Shown here piece by piece: positions 55,454 through 64,000 of a stretch of DNA of 64,000 nt; within the stretch, counting starts at the first letter, position 1, and the number at the start of each line of letters is the position of its first letter. The position numbers and the translations under genes are program-made. The notes below the pieces were generated by a model. The model was given only the letters and a program-made list of their open reading frames with translations. It was not told where the DNA came from and made no database searches. Source of the stretch: CAVTOO01 sp963736355 (GTDB taxonomy: Bacteria; Pseudomonadota; Alphaproteobacteria; Rhizobiales; Xanthobacteraceae). The stretch covers positions 372,001 through 436,000 of the forward strand of contig CAVTOO010000007.1 in NCBI GenBank assembly GCA_963736355.1. The letters are read 5' to 3'.

Positions 55454-57517
55454 TTGAGCGACAAGACCGACAAGACACCCAACTCCAAGCTGCCGCCGAG
55501 CAATTTCGTCTTTGGAGTCGCCAATTTGAAACCCGCCATCTCCCCCAAGATCATCAACGTCACCTTCCCGGACGGCGCCACGCGCGAGTTTCCGCAAGGA
55601 ACGACCGGCCTCGACATCGCCAAGGGCATCTCGCCCTCGCTCGCCAAGCGCACGGTCGCGATGGCGCTCGATGGCACGGTCGTCGATCTCGCCGACGGCA
55701 TCGAGCAGGATTCGAAAATCGAGTTCCTCAACCGCGACGATCCGCGCGCGCTCGAACTGATCCGCCACGACTGCGCGCACGTGCTGGCCGAGGCCGTGCA
55801 GACGCTGTGGCCCGGCACGCAGGTGACCATCGGGCCGGTGATCGAATACGGCTTCTATTACGACTTCTTCCGCAACGAGCCGTTCACGCCGGAGGATTTC
55901 GCCGCCATCGAGAAGAAGATGCGCGAGATCATCGCGCGCGACAAACCCTTCACCAAGGAAGTGTGGACGCGCGACGAGACCAAGCGCGTGTTCGCCGAGA
56001 AGGGCGAAGCGTTCAAGGTCGAGCTGGTCGATACCATTCCGGAAGACCAGACCATCAAGATCTACAAGCAGGGCGACTGGTTCGATCTGTGCCGCGGCCC
56101 GCACATGACGTCGGTCGGCAAGGTCGGCAACGCCTTCAAGCTGATGAAGGTGGCCGGCGCCTATTGGCGCGGCGACTCCACCAAGCCGATGCTGACGCGC
56201 ATCTACGGCACGGCGTTTGCCAAGCAGGAAGACCTCGACGCGTATCTCAAGCAGATCGAGGAAGCCGAGAAGCGCGACCACCGCAAGCTCGGCCGCGAGA
56301 TGGACCTCTTCCACTTCCAGGAAGAAGGCCCCGGCGTCGTGTTCTGGCACGCCAAGGGCTGGACGCTGTTCCAGCGGCTCGTGTCCTACATGCGCCGCCG
56401 CCTCGTCGGCGACTATCAGGAAGTCAACGCGCCGCAGATTCTCGACAAGTCCCTTTGGGAAACGTCGGGCCACTGGGGCTGGTACCGCGAGAACATGTTC
56501 GCGGCGCAGTCGGCCGGCGACGAGGCCGAAGACAAGCGCTGGTTCGCGCTCAAGCCGATGAACTGCCCCGGCCATGTGCAGATCTTCAAGCACGGCCTGA
56601 AGAGCTACCGCGACCTGCCGTTGCGCCTCGCCGAGTTCGGCGTCGTGCATCGCTACGAGCCGTCCGGCGCCATGCACGGGCTGTTGCGCGTGCGCGGCTT
56701 CACGCAGGACGACGCGCATGTGTTCTGCACCGAGGAACAGCTTGCGGACGAGTGCCTGAAGATCAACGATCTCATTCTCTCCACCTACGACGATTTCGGC
56801 TTCGGCGAGATCGTGGTGAAGCTCTCCACGCGGCCTGAGAAGCGCGTCGGCACCGACGAGATGTGGGATCACGCCGAGCGCGTGATGGCGACCGTGCTCA
56901 ACCAGATCGAAAGCCAGTCGGGCGGACGCATCAAGACCAGCATCAATCCCGGCGAAGGCGCCTTCTACGGCCCGAAGTTCGAATATGTGCTGCGCGATGC
57001 CATCGGCCGCGACTGGCAGTGCGGCACGACGCAGGTCGACTTCAACCTGCCCGAACGCTTCGGCGCGTTCTACATCGACGCCGACGGCGGCAAGAAGACG
57101 CCGGTCATGGTGCATCGCGCGATCTGCGGTTCGATGGAGCGCTTCACCGGCATCCTGATCGAGAACTTCGCCGGCCACTTCCCGCTCTGGCTCGCGCCGT
57201 TGCAGGCCGTGGTGACGACGATCACCTCGGAAGCCGATGGCTACGCGCAGGAAGTCTTCGCCGCCTGCCGCCGCGCCGGTCTCAATGTCGAGATCGACCT
57301 GCGCAACGAGAAGATCAACTACAAGGTCCGCGAACATTCGCTGGCGAAGGTTCCGGCGTTGATCGTCGTCGGCAAGAAGGAAGCCATCGAGCGCACCGTC
57401 TCCGTGCGCCGCCTCGGCAGCGACGGGCAATCCGTGCAACCGCTCGATGCCGCCATCGCCGCCCTCGTCGATGAAGCGACGCCGCCGGACGTCAAGCGCG
57501 AGCGGGCGGCGCCTTAA
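55454..57517 (+). CDS. thrS: Threonine-tRNA ligase
   Basis: Charges tRNA-Thr. The start is TTG 55454, with a strong GAAGGAGA site; the frame opens further upstream without family features. The 687-residue protein has a TGS domain (INVTFPDGATREFPQGTTGL), the SAD editing domain (IRHDCAHVLAEAVQTLWPG, DWFDLCRGPHMTSVGK), the class II catalytic core (MNCPGHVQIFKHGLKSYR, RYEPSGAMHGLLRVRGFTQD, FYGPKFEYVLRDAIGRDWQC) and an anticodon domain. A 714-codon antisense frame is a shadow of this gene. Confidence 0.96.
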   Translation: MSDKTDKTPNSKLPPSNFVFGVANLKPAISPKIINVTFPDGATREFPQGTTGLDIAKGISPSLAKRTVAMALDGTVVDLADGIEQDSKIEFLNRDDPRALELIRHDCAHVLAEAVQTLWPGTQVTIGPVIEYGFYYDFFRNEPFTPEDFAAIEKKMREIIARDKPFTKEVWTRDETKRVFAEKGEAFKVELVDTIPEDQTIKIYKQGDWFDLCRGPHMTSVGKVGNAFKLMKVAGAYWRGDSTKPMLTRIYGTAFAKQEDLDAYLKQIEEAEKRDHRKLGREMDLFHFQEEGPGVVFWHAKGWTLFQRLVSYMRRRLVGDYQEVNAPQILDKSLWETSGHWGWYRENMFAAQSAGDEAEDKRWFALKPMNCPGHVQIFKHGLKSYRDLPLRLAEFGVVHRYEPSGAMHGLLRVRGFTQDDAHVFCTEEQLADECLKINDLILSTYDDFGFGEIVVKLSTRPEKRVGTDEMWDHAERVMATVLNQIESQSGGRIKTSINPGEGAFYGPKFEYVLRDAIGRDWQCGTTQVDFNLPERFGAFYIDADGGKKTPVMVHRAICGSMERFTGILIENFAGHFPLWLAPLQAVVTTITSEADGYAQEVFAACRRAGLNVEIDLRNEKINYKVREHSLAKVPALIVVGKKEAIERTVSVRRLGSDGQSVQPLDAAIAALVDEATPPDVKRERAAP

Positions 57518-57524
57518 TGCGCTT

Positions 57525-57594
57525 GAGCATGCCCTTGTCCGAAAACCGGTATCCACTTTGCGCTAACGCGGCCGTACCGGTCGGGGTCATGCTC
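57525..57594. repeat. Palindromic dispersed element with shared AAGTGGATACCGGTT core (inverted)
   Basis: Ends GAGCATG and CATGCTC form an inverted repeat. The internal AACCGGTATCCACTT (57544-57558) is the reverse complement of the 39494-39508 core, linking this element to the two 45-base copies. It sits directly after thrS and may help end transcription. Confidence 0.7.
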
Positions 57595-57682
57595 TAGTTT
57601 AAACATCCTCCAAGGCGCAGGCCGTTGCTCACGGCCTGCCCTTCACCTATCTCGACTGCATCCGCAATCGGTTGGAACACCC

Positions 57683-58249
57683 ATGCCCGACGCTCTCGAT
57701 CTCCTGAAATCGCGCTTCTCGTACAAGCCGGCCGATATGCTGCCGGATGGCGGCCCCTCGGACGCCGAGATCGACACGCTGCTGACCATCGCCGCGCGTG
57801 TGCCCGACCACGGCAAGCTCGTGCCCTGGCGCTTCATTGTGTTTACGGGTGAGGCGCGCGCCCGCGCCGGCCAGTTGCTCGGCGAGGTCTTCGCGACAAA
57901 GAACCCGCAGGCCACGCCCGATCAGGTCGCCTTCGAGAGCAAGCGCTTTCTGCTGGCGCCGCTCGTCGTCGCGGTCGTCAGCCGCGCCGCGCCGCATGTG
58001 AAGATTCCGGAATGGGAACAGGTGCTGTCGTCGGGCGCGGCGGCGATGAACCTGCTGCACGCGGCGAATGCGCTCGGCTATGTCGGCACATGGCGCACCG
58101 ACTGGATCGCCTACGACCGGACCGCGATGGACACGCTCGGCCTCGCGCCGCACGAGAAGATCACGGGTCTGGTTTATATCGGCAAGCCCGCGCACAAGCT
58201 GGAGAGCCGCGACCGGCCCAAGCTTTCGGATATCGTCACAAGGTTCTAA
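57683..58249 (+). CDS. Nitroreductase family protein
   Basis: A 188-residue FMN-dependent oxidoreductase: DALDLLKSRFSYKPADMLPD (FMN-binding start), ARVPDHGKLVPWRFIVFTGE, AAMNLLHAANALGYVGTWRT and LGLAPHEKITGLVYIGKP. It follows thrS and probably acts as a dimer in the cytoplasm; the physiological substrate is not known for most members. Confidence 0.92.
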   Translation: MPDALDLLKSRFSYKPADMLPDGGPSDAEIDTLLTIAARVPDHGKLVPWRFIVFTGEARARAGQLLGEVFATKNPQATPDQVAFESKRFLLAPLVVAVVSRAAPHVKIPEWEQVLSSGAAAMNLLHAANALGYVGTWRTDWIAYDRTAMDTLGLAPHEKITGLVYIGKPAHKLESRDRPKLSDIVTRF

Positions 58250-58251
58250 CT

Positions 58252-58274
58252 CCCTCCCCCTGCAAGGGGGAGGG
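58252..58274 (+). terminator. GC-rich hairpin after the nitroreductase gene
   Basis: CCCTCCCCC, loop TGCAA, GGGGGAGGG: a perfect 9-base stem right after the stop at 58249, followed by a G-rich run (TCGGGGTGGGGG). It can act as a terminator and also matches the kind of C/G-rich dispersed element seen in related genomes. There is no T-run. Confidence 0.5.
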
Positions 58275-58386
58275 TCGGGGTGGGGGTCCGCTTTCTTTTG
58301 CTGCGCGACCTGCTCACAGCAACTCATGCAGCGCCTGCATTCCTTTCAGGGAGAGGCAAGGCAACGCATCAGGATGAGGATCAAGG

Positions 58387-59384
58387 TCACGGCACCAGAA
58401 TAATCGATCCGGTATTGCGCCGCGCCTCGACGTCCTCATGCGCCTTGTGCGCCTCGGCGAGCGGATAGGTCTTGCTGATGCCGATGTCGAGCGCGCCCGT
58501 GCGCACCAGTTCGAACAGTTCCGCCGACTGCCGTCTGCAACACATCGCCGTCGCTGACATAATTGCCGACGCCGCAGCGCACGACCGACACCGACTTCGG
58601 CGACAGCACGCGCATGTCGATCGGCGGCACCGCGCCCGACGCATTGCCGAAATTGATCATCAATCCATAGGGCCGCACGCAGGCCAGCGAGGCCATGAAC
58701 GTGTCCTTGCCGACGCCGTCATAGACCACCGCCACGCCCTGCGGCGCGATGGCATTCACCGCCGCGACGAAATCCGTCTCGCGATACAGGATCGGATGAT
58801 CGCAGCCATGCGCACGCGCAACGCGCGCCTTCTCGGCCGAGCCGACGGTGCCGATGACGGTCGCGCCGAGATGCTTCGACCATTGGCTCAGGATCATGCC
58901 GACACCGCCGGCGGCGGTGTGGATCAGCACGGCATCGCCCGCCTTCGGCTTGTAGAGCTTGTTGATCATGAGCGAGGCGGTGAGGCCCTTGAGCATCATC
59001 GCGGCGGCTTGCTGATCGGTGACGCCGGCCGGAATTTTCACCAGCCGGTCGGCCTGCGCGTTGCGCGCCTGCGCATAGGCGCCCGGTGTCGCGATAAACT
59101 CGCCATGCATGCCGGCATAGACAACGCGGTCGCCGACTTTCAATGATGTCACGCCTGCGCCGAGACTTCTCGACGACGCCTGCGGCTTCATTGCCGAGCA
59201 CCGTCGGCAGTTCGATCTTCGACAGATAGAACCCGCCGCGGCGGACATTGAGGTCGGAGTAATTGACGCCGATGGCGGTGTGGCGAAGCCGCACCTCGCC
59301 GGTCGCGGGCGGCGGCAATTCGATGTCCTCGAAGCGCATGACGTCGGGGCCGCCGTTCTCGTGAATGCGGATCGCTTTGGTCAT
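58387..59384 (-). pseudogene. Zinc-independent quinone oxidoreductase (MDR family), broken by two frame changes
   Basis: Begins MTKAIRIHENGGPDVMRFED and HTAIGVNYSDLNVRRGGF, YLSKIELPTVLGNEAAGVVE. The frame changes near 59168; the next part is GAGVTSLKVGDRVVYAGMHG, KPAGDAVLIHTAAGGVGMILSQW-type Rossmann sequence (VLIHTAAGGVG) and GTVGSAEKARVARAHGCDHP. Near 58528 the frame changes again and ends ELFELVRTGALDIGISKTYPL, AHEDVEARRNTGSIILVP. It probably reduces quinones with NADPH in the cytoplasm. No catalytic zinc ligands are seen. Confidence 0.85.
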
Positions 59385-59403
59385 GCGTTCATTTCTTGAA
59401 AAG

Positions 59404-60441
59404 TTAGCGGCTGAGAACTTCGATTTCGCCATCGACGCCGGTGACGACGTTGAAGCTGCGCTCGAAGGTCTTGCCTTCGTTCCTGGCGATGACGCGATAC
59501 TCGCCCTCCGCCAGCACGACGCGCGGAAACGCGCCGATGGATTCCTTGATGATGTCGCCGGCAGGCGTGATCACCGACCAGGCGGTGTTGGCCAGCGCTT
59601 CGCCGCCGCGGTCGCTGACGAGCTTCAGCGTGATGACAGCGGCGCGATGCAGAATGGTGGCGTCGGTCAGCCGCCCCGCCTGCACGCGGATATCGGAGCG
59701 CACCACCGAGTTGGCGTCGCCATAGTTGGAAATGATGTAGTAGGTGCCTTCGGGCACCAGCACGGTGTCGCCCGAATTGACGGCCTGCACGACCGGCGAG
59801 CGCTCGGCCGTATCGAACTGGCTGCCGCGATAGAGATCGAATGTCACCTGACCGGCCGGAATGCGGCTTGTGCCGACGCGGCCCTCGATGCGAAGGCCGC
59901 CCGCCGGAAGCTCGAAGGTTTCGCGCGAGGTGTCGCGCACTGTCACCTGCCGCATCGCGCTCGCAAGACCCAGGCTGACATGGACCACGTAATTGCCGGG
60001 CGGCAGCATGACGTTCGGCGTCGCGCCGCGATCTTCCTTCATCAGCCGCGGTGCGCCCTTGGCGTCCGTCTTGTCGGAATAGACGCGCCACACGAGGCCC
60101 GAGGGAATCGTCGGCAGGTCGCGCCCGAATCGCGCGCTCAGCAAAAGCACACTCTGGCCGGCCGAGGGCACGGGCGCGACGTTCGGCGCGGTCATCGAAC
60201 CGCCGAGCGCGCCGCCGGGCTGGACGAGCGGAGTCGGCAGACCGGCGCCGGGCGACGATGGAGGCAGTAAACTGGTGGCCGGCGGCGATTGAATGCCCGG
60301 CACGGGCGCGGGCGGCTGCGGCGCCGGACGGTCGCTGAAGAACTGGGCCGACGCGATCGCCGGCCATAGCGCGACCAGCGCGATTGTCCAGATCGCGACA
60401 TAGCCCGGCAGCGCACGGCTGCGCCCGCCACGACGTGCCAT
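59404..60441 (-). CDS. Hypothetical exported protein with repeated beta-sandwich-like segments
   Basis: A signal-anchored N-terminus (MARRGGRSRALPGYVAIWTI, LALWPAIASAQFF-type; cleaved near ASAQ) precedes a Pro-rich linker (about 25-90) and two or three segments that look like surface beta-sandwich units (VMLPPGNYVVHVSLGLASAM, VLVPEGTYYIISNYGDANSV, VVLAEGEYRVIARNEGKTFE). The repeated (V/L)xPxGxYxVxxxxG pattern supports this. No known family name is certain. The frame opens further to 60528. It diverges from the flavin reductase gene. Confidence 0.65.
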   Translation of the reverse strand: MARRGGRSRALPGYVAIWTIALVALWPAIASAQFFSDRPAPQPPAPVPGIQSPPATSLLPPSSPGAGLPTPLVQPGGALGGSMTAPNVAPVPSAGQSVLLLSARFGRDLPTIPSGLVWRVYSDKTDAKGAPRLMKEDRGATPNVMLPPGNYVVHVSLGLASAMRQVTVRDTSRETFELPAGGLRIEGRVGTSRIPAGQVTFDLYRGSQFDTAERSPVVQAVNSGDTVLVPEGTYYIISNYGDANSVVRSDIRVQAGRLTDATILHRAAVITLKLVSDRGGEALANTAWSVITPAGDIIKESIGAFPRVVLAEGEYRVIARNEGKTFERSFNVVTGVDGEIEVLSR

Positions 60442-60670
60442 GAAGCACGCGGATACCAGATCGCCAGTTCCCGGCTGAGAGACCGCTGTCATGGGCGCGG
60501 TTCTCAACCGAAAACACGGCAAATTCAAGCCTTAAGGGGCGCCGCAGGGCCGCCCCGGGAGGCCCTGCCCACCGCTTTGGCCCGCCTTTGTCAGCCTCCC
60601 GGCGCTGTGGTAGCGCATCACAACCAGCCTTTTCGGCGCGGCCTGCGCCCTTCACCAGCCAGAGTGGTCG

Positions 60671-61306
60671 ATGTTTTACGAACCCAGCAAACGCAATCAC
60701 GGCCTGCCGCACGAGCCGTTTCTCGCCATCGTGACACCGCGTCCCATCGGATGGATTTCTGCGGTGAACGCAAAGGGCGACGTCAATCTGTCCCCCTACT
60801 CCTTCTTCAACGCGGTCTCCGGCAAGCCGCCGACGATCATGTTCTCGAGCGAAAACGGCGAAAAGCAAAAGGACGCTGCCGCCTATATCGCCGAGACCAG
60901 GGAATTCGTCTGCAATCTCGCGACCTGGGATCTCCGTGAGCACATGAATATGACGTCGCCGCCCTATCCGGCCGGCGTCAACGAGATGGAAAAAGCCGGC
61001 CTCGCTGCTGCTCCGTCGCGCATGGTCAAGGCGCCGCGCGTCGCAGCCTCGCCCTGCGCGCTTGAGTGCAAGCTTCTGAAATTCGTCGAGATCGAAAGTC
61101 TGGACGGCAAGCCGATTCCGACCACGCTGGTGTTCGGCCAGGTCGTCGGCGTCTACATCGACGATCAATTCATCAAGGACGGCCGCCTCGACACCGCCGC
61201 GATGAAGCCGATCGGACGCTGCGGCTATAACAACGAGTATTCCGTGGTGGACAGCGTGTTCCTGATGGACCGCCCGGCCTACCCCAAGGCGGAAAACCCG
61301 TACTGA
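60671..61306 (+). CDS. Flavin reductase family protein (FMN-binding split barrel)
   Basis: A 211-residue protein with the fold of FMN-dependent reductases of two-component monooxygenases: FLAIVTPRPIGWISAVNAKG, NLSPYSFFNAVSGKPPTIMF, SEDGEKQKDAAAYIAETREF-type, TREFVCNLATWDL and FGQVVGVYIDDQFIKDGRL. It probably supplies reduced flavin or acts on a small substrate; no monooxygenase partner is adjacent. ATG 60671 matches the family start. Confidence 0.9.
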   Translation: MFYEPSKRNHGLPHEPFLAIVTPRPIGWISAVNAKGDVNLSPYSFFNAVSGKPPTIMFSSENGEKQKDAAAYIAETREFVCNLATWDLREHMNMTSPPYPAGVNEMEKAGLAAAPSRMVKAPRVAASPCALECKLLKFVEIESLDGKPIPTTLVFGQVVGVYIDDQFIKDGRLDTAAMKPIGRCGYNNEYSVVDSVFLMDRPAYPKAENPY

Positions 61307-61439
61307 GAATTCACGAAGTTTTCGCCGTTATGCCGTCACATGAGACCACTAACTGATCCTGACGAGGCAATCGGACTGGCAGCCATCTGATTCCCATCAG
61401 GCAATACGCGACTGCACGCTCCACTGCGGGAGAAGGCAT

Positions 61440-62556
61440 TTGGTTTTCGAAGGTCTGTTCGGACGGCAACGCAATCCTGATTCCGCGGCGAGCGCCAGCG
61501 ACCATTCACCCCCGCCACGCAAGCCGGTCATCGGCCTTGCGCTCGGCGGCGGCGCGGCCCGCGGTTTCGCGCACATCGGCATCCTGCAGATTCTCGCCCG
61601 GAACGGCATCGTGCCCGACATCATCGCCGGCACCTCGATCGGTGCGGTGGTCGGCGGCTGCTATGCCGCGGGCAAGCTCGACGAGCTGGAAGTGTGGGGA
61701 CGCGGCCTGCATCCGCGACGCGTGTTCGGCTATCTCGACATCACGCTGGGCGGCTCGGGCCTGATCGGCGGCGAGCGGCTGGCGCAACAGCTCGAAGAAT
61801 CGCTCGGCAAGATCGAGATTGAAAGCCTGCCGATCAAGTTCGCCGCCATCGCCACCGAAGTCCGCACCGGCCACGAGATCTGGTTGACGCGCGGGCGTCT
61901 GGTCGATGCGCTGCGCGCGTCCTATGCGTTGCCCGGCATCTTCACGCCGTTCAAGGTCGGCGAGCGCTGGCTCGTGGACGGTGCGCTGGTCAATCCGGTG
62001 CCGGTGTCGGCGGCACGCGCGCTCGGCGCCGACATCGTGATCGCGGCCAATGTGTCGACCGACTTCGTCGGTCACGGCACGACGATCGCCTCCTATGGCA
62101 CCGAGGCCGACGAGGTGCCCGATCTCGAAATCAACCTGACACCGCCCAAGAGCGGCCTGGCGCAATTCTTCTCGGCTGAACGCACGATGCGCCGGCGCCT
62201 GATCGGCAGCGCCGACAGGCCGGGATTTTCGACGGTCATGGTGGAAGCCTTCAACATCATGCAGGATCGCATCACGCGCGCCCGGCTCGCCGGCGATCCG
62301 CCTGACGTTCTGATCTCGCCGCGCGTGGGACGCATCGGCTGGTTCGATTTCCACCGCGCTGCGAGAGATCATTGCGCACGGCCAGCGCGCGGCCGAACGC
62401 GCCATCGAATCGATCAGCGAGTCGATCTCTCTGATTTCGCCGCACGGCGTACCGATGCCCGGCTCGTCACCGTCCAGCGCGACACCATCCACAGTGACCC
62501 CGGCGAACAACGAGCCCGCCGCCGAGCGCTCCGAAGAAACGCCTACGCAGTCTTGA
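61440..62556 (+). CDS. Patatin-like phospholipase, frameshifted near the C-terminus
   Basis: A lipid acyl hydrolase with a Ser-Asp dyad. The oxyanion loop is GLALGGGAARGFAHIG (32-47), the nucleophile is Ser 66 in AGTSIGAVVGG, and the catalytic Asp 180 lies in WLVDGALVNPVPV. The start is TTG 61440 with a GGGAGAAGG site. Near 62360 one extra base moves the frame; in the other frame the end reads REIIAHGQRAAERAIESISE and stops at 62556. The uninterrupted frame runs on to 62561 with a foreign Arg-rich tail. The stop is 13 bases inside the convergent CBS gene. Confidence 0.9.
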
Positions 62557-62971
62557 TGTAGTCGCGCAGCGCTTCCTGCTCTTGCTCGTATTCCATGACA
62601 CGGCTCTTGACGACGTCGCCGATCGAGATGATGCCGATCACGCGGCCCTCATCGACCACCGGCAGATGGCGGAATTTGCCTTGCGTCATCTTTTCCATGA
62701 GGCCGCTGACGGTCTCGGTGCGCCCGCAAGTCACGACCTTGCGCGTCATCACCTTGCTCACCGGCTCGTTGAGAATTGAACCGCCGCGATCGGCCAGCAC
62801 CCGCACCACGTCGCGCTCCGACAGAATGCCCTCGATCACGCTGCCGTTCATCACCAGGATGGCGCCGATGCGCTTATCGCCGAGAACCTTGACCGCGTCC
62901 GCCACCGTGGCGTCGGGTGTGACACTGATGATCTGATGTCCCTTGGATTCAAGGATCGCATGCACTGTCAT
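62543..62971 (-). CDS. CBS-domain protein
   Basis: A 142-residue protein of two CBS motifs (VHAILESKGHQIISVTPDAT, VADAVKVLGDKRIGAILVMN and EPVSKVMTRKVVTCGRTETV, KMTQGKFRHLPVVDEGRVIG), which together form one Bateman module. It can bind adenosine nucleotides or act as a regulatory partner. No enzyme domain is attached. Confidence 0.92.
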   Translation of the reverse strand: MTVHAILESKGHQIISVTPDATVADAVKVLGDKRIGAILVMNGSVIEGILSERDVVRVLADRGGSILNEPVSKVMTRKVVTCGRTETVSGLMEKMTQGKFRHLPVVDEGRVIGIISIGDVVKSRVMEYEQEQEALRDYIKTA

Positions 62972-63215
62972 TGCGTTCTCCCTTTGCCGGCGATAGTCGC
63001 CGCGCTGTCGTCTCGCTCCTTTGAACGCTTACTGGTCGTGGCAATCTGATCCGCGCTTTCCGCGCGAATTATGGCAAGTCTTATCGAGACGAGACCGATT
63101 GAGTCGCATTATGGCAACTCTCGACCGCGCGTGGGGTTTCCACGATTGCGACAATTGCGCGCGTTGCGCAGCGCACAAAAGATCAGCCGTCAGAGGTGCA
63201 AAGTCGGGAGCAAGG

Positions 63216-63995
63216 TCAGCGCGGGATTTCGTCGCCGCCCACTTCATCCGGCGTCACCGCACGTGGGACCGGATCGAACGGCGCGAACAGCAGAAGGCCG
63301 ACCAGAAACCCGCCGATATGGGCCTGCCAGGCGATGCTCTGGCCGCCACCGCCCAGCGACACCGCGCCGAGCCCGAACAGAATGTTCATGGCGAACCACA
63401 CCAGCACGAAGGTCATGACGCGCGGATTGCGCAACGCTGCCATGAGCGACACCGCAGGCACTTGCGCGGCCGCTTCGTTGTCGCGACGGCGGAAGCCGAG
63501 AAAACTGCCGCGCATGAAGGCGAAGCGGATGGCCGCCGCCATGGCGCCCGAAATCGCGGCTGAGGCGCCGATCATCGGCGCGACTTCGCCGGCATGCGTC
63601 ACCAGATGCGCGATGGCGCCGCCGATCGCACTCGCCGTCAGGAACAAATAAAACCGCACCGCGCCGAAGCGCCGCGCCACTGCGCTGCCGAATGGCAGCA
63701 GCCACAACAGGTTGAACCCGAGATGGGTCACATCGCCGTGCAGAAGCGCGTAGGACACGAACGTCCACACCAGCGCGCCCGGTCCGCCGTCGAAACGCGG
63801 CTCCACCAGCATCGTCGATTCAAATCGCGCCGGAACGAAGCCGAACGTCCAGATCACCCACTGGTCCGTCATGAACGGCAGGAACGTGCGCCCGACATGG
63901 ATCGCCGCAAGCAAGGCGACGACCACGACCACGGGTGTCGGGACGTTGAAGACAGGCTCGCGCGGCGGCGGATTGAAGGGGTCGGTGGACAGCAT
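63216..63995 (-). CDS. Rhomboid-family intramembrane serine protease
   Basis: A 259-residue protein with about six membrane helices. The likely catalytic Ser 145 lies in GASAAISG (usual form GASGAISG), His 226 in AWQAHIGGF, and an Asn 95 in HLGFNLLWLL that supports the oxyanion site. The start (ATG 63995) lies five bases from the window edge; an upstream start cannot be excluded. It would cleave membrane protein substrates within the bilayer; targets are unknown. Confidence 0.9.
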   Translation of the reverse strand: MLSTDPFNPPPREPVFNVPTPVVVVVALLAAIHVGRTFLPFMTDQWVIWTFGFVPARFESTMLVEPRFDGGPGALVWTFVSYALLHGDVTHLGFNLLWLLPFGSAVARRFGAVRFYLFLTASAIGGAIAHLVTHAGEVAPMIGASAAISGAMAAAIRFAFMRGSFLGFRRRDNEAAAQVPAVSLMAALRNPRVMTFVLVWFAMNILFGLGAVSLGGGGQSIAWQAHIGGFLVGLLLFAPFDPVPRAVTPDEVGGDEIPR

Positions 63996-64000
63996 CGCCA

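Noticed and set aside
55412..57556. 714-codon antisense frame opposite thrS
   Set aside because: It is a GC-rich shadow of a well-supported gene; composition and lack of motifs fit an antisense frame.
59381..61168. 595-codon minus frame across the beta-sandwich protein and flavin reductase region
   Set aside because: It overlaps two better supported genes on either strand and has no recognisable domain.
61506..62510. 334-codon antisense frame in the patatin gene
   Set aside because: Shadow frame of a gene with clear catalytic motifs.

Overview
The window reads as a chromosome segment of an alphaproteobacterium, most likely order Hyphomicrobiales (Rhizobiales), in the Nitrobacteraceae/Xanthobacteraceae range. 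The pointers are high GC with GTG/TTG starts, the hisI-folE-Fe/S scaffold-yidD-thrS neighbourhood, DUF2336 beside a receiver/Hpt pair, a cobalamin riboswitch before a TonB receptor, and dispersed palindromes of the CCTCATCCTGAGGAGC and AAGTGGATACCGGTT kinds. No phage, integrase, IS transposase, CRISPR array or rRNA was seen. This placement rests on gene content and motifs, not on a database search.

Layout. (1) 0-0.76 kb is non-coding. (2) 0.76-29.6 kb is a large exopolysaccharide locus: an ExoY-type initiating sugar transferase, a Wzy-like polymerase, a secreted glycoside hydrolase with DUF4214, a Wzx-like flippase, six glycosyltransferases, FkbM and other methyltransferases, a PIG-L deacetylase, an FG-GAP propeller protein, a CDP-glucose synthase / NDP-sugar epimerase / C-methyltransferase set, a three-jelly-roll protein, a Wza-type export protein, ManC and GalE. 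Together these could make, decorate, polymerise, flip and export a branched, C-methylated heteropolysaccharide using GDP-mannose, UDP-galactose and CDP-sugar donors. No Wzc kinase is in the window. (3) 29.6-36.8 kb is mixed: a PIN-domain remnant, tRNA-Tyr, an MFS exporter, RlmB, tRNA-Thr, small secreted proteins and an EamA transporter. (4) 36.9-39.4 kb is a cobalamin riboswitch plus a BtuB-like receptor. (5) 39.5-44.3 kb holds CutA, NAD kinase, a receiver/Hpt pair, a DUF2336 protein and a lytic transglycosylase. (6) 44.4-48.0 kb is an OmpR/EnvZ-type two-component system divergent from a Met/Gly-rich periplasmic protein and a Spy/CpxP-like protein, which looks like an envelope or metal stress module. 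(7) 48.0-50.2 kb is hisI, folE and a Fe/S-scaffold-YidD fusion. (8) 50.25-55.3 kb is a tandem array of paralogous exported ClpP-fold proteins, the most unusual part of the window. (9) 55.4-64 kb is thrS, a nitroreductase, a quinone oxidoreductase, a flavin reductase, a patatin, a CBS protein and a rhomboid protease.

Sequence quality caution. About sixteen genes, including housekeeping ones (rlmB, manC), are broken by single-base frame changes while the protein sequence on both sides stays intact. In every gene with just one break in the EPS locus, rlmB and the patatin, the net change is +1 base. I take most of these to be assembly or sequencing indels. Genes with one break are listed as CDS and called frameshifted; genes with several breaks are mostly listed as pseudogene, meaning a broken reading frame and not proof of lost function.
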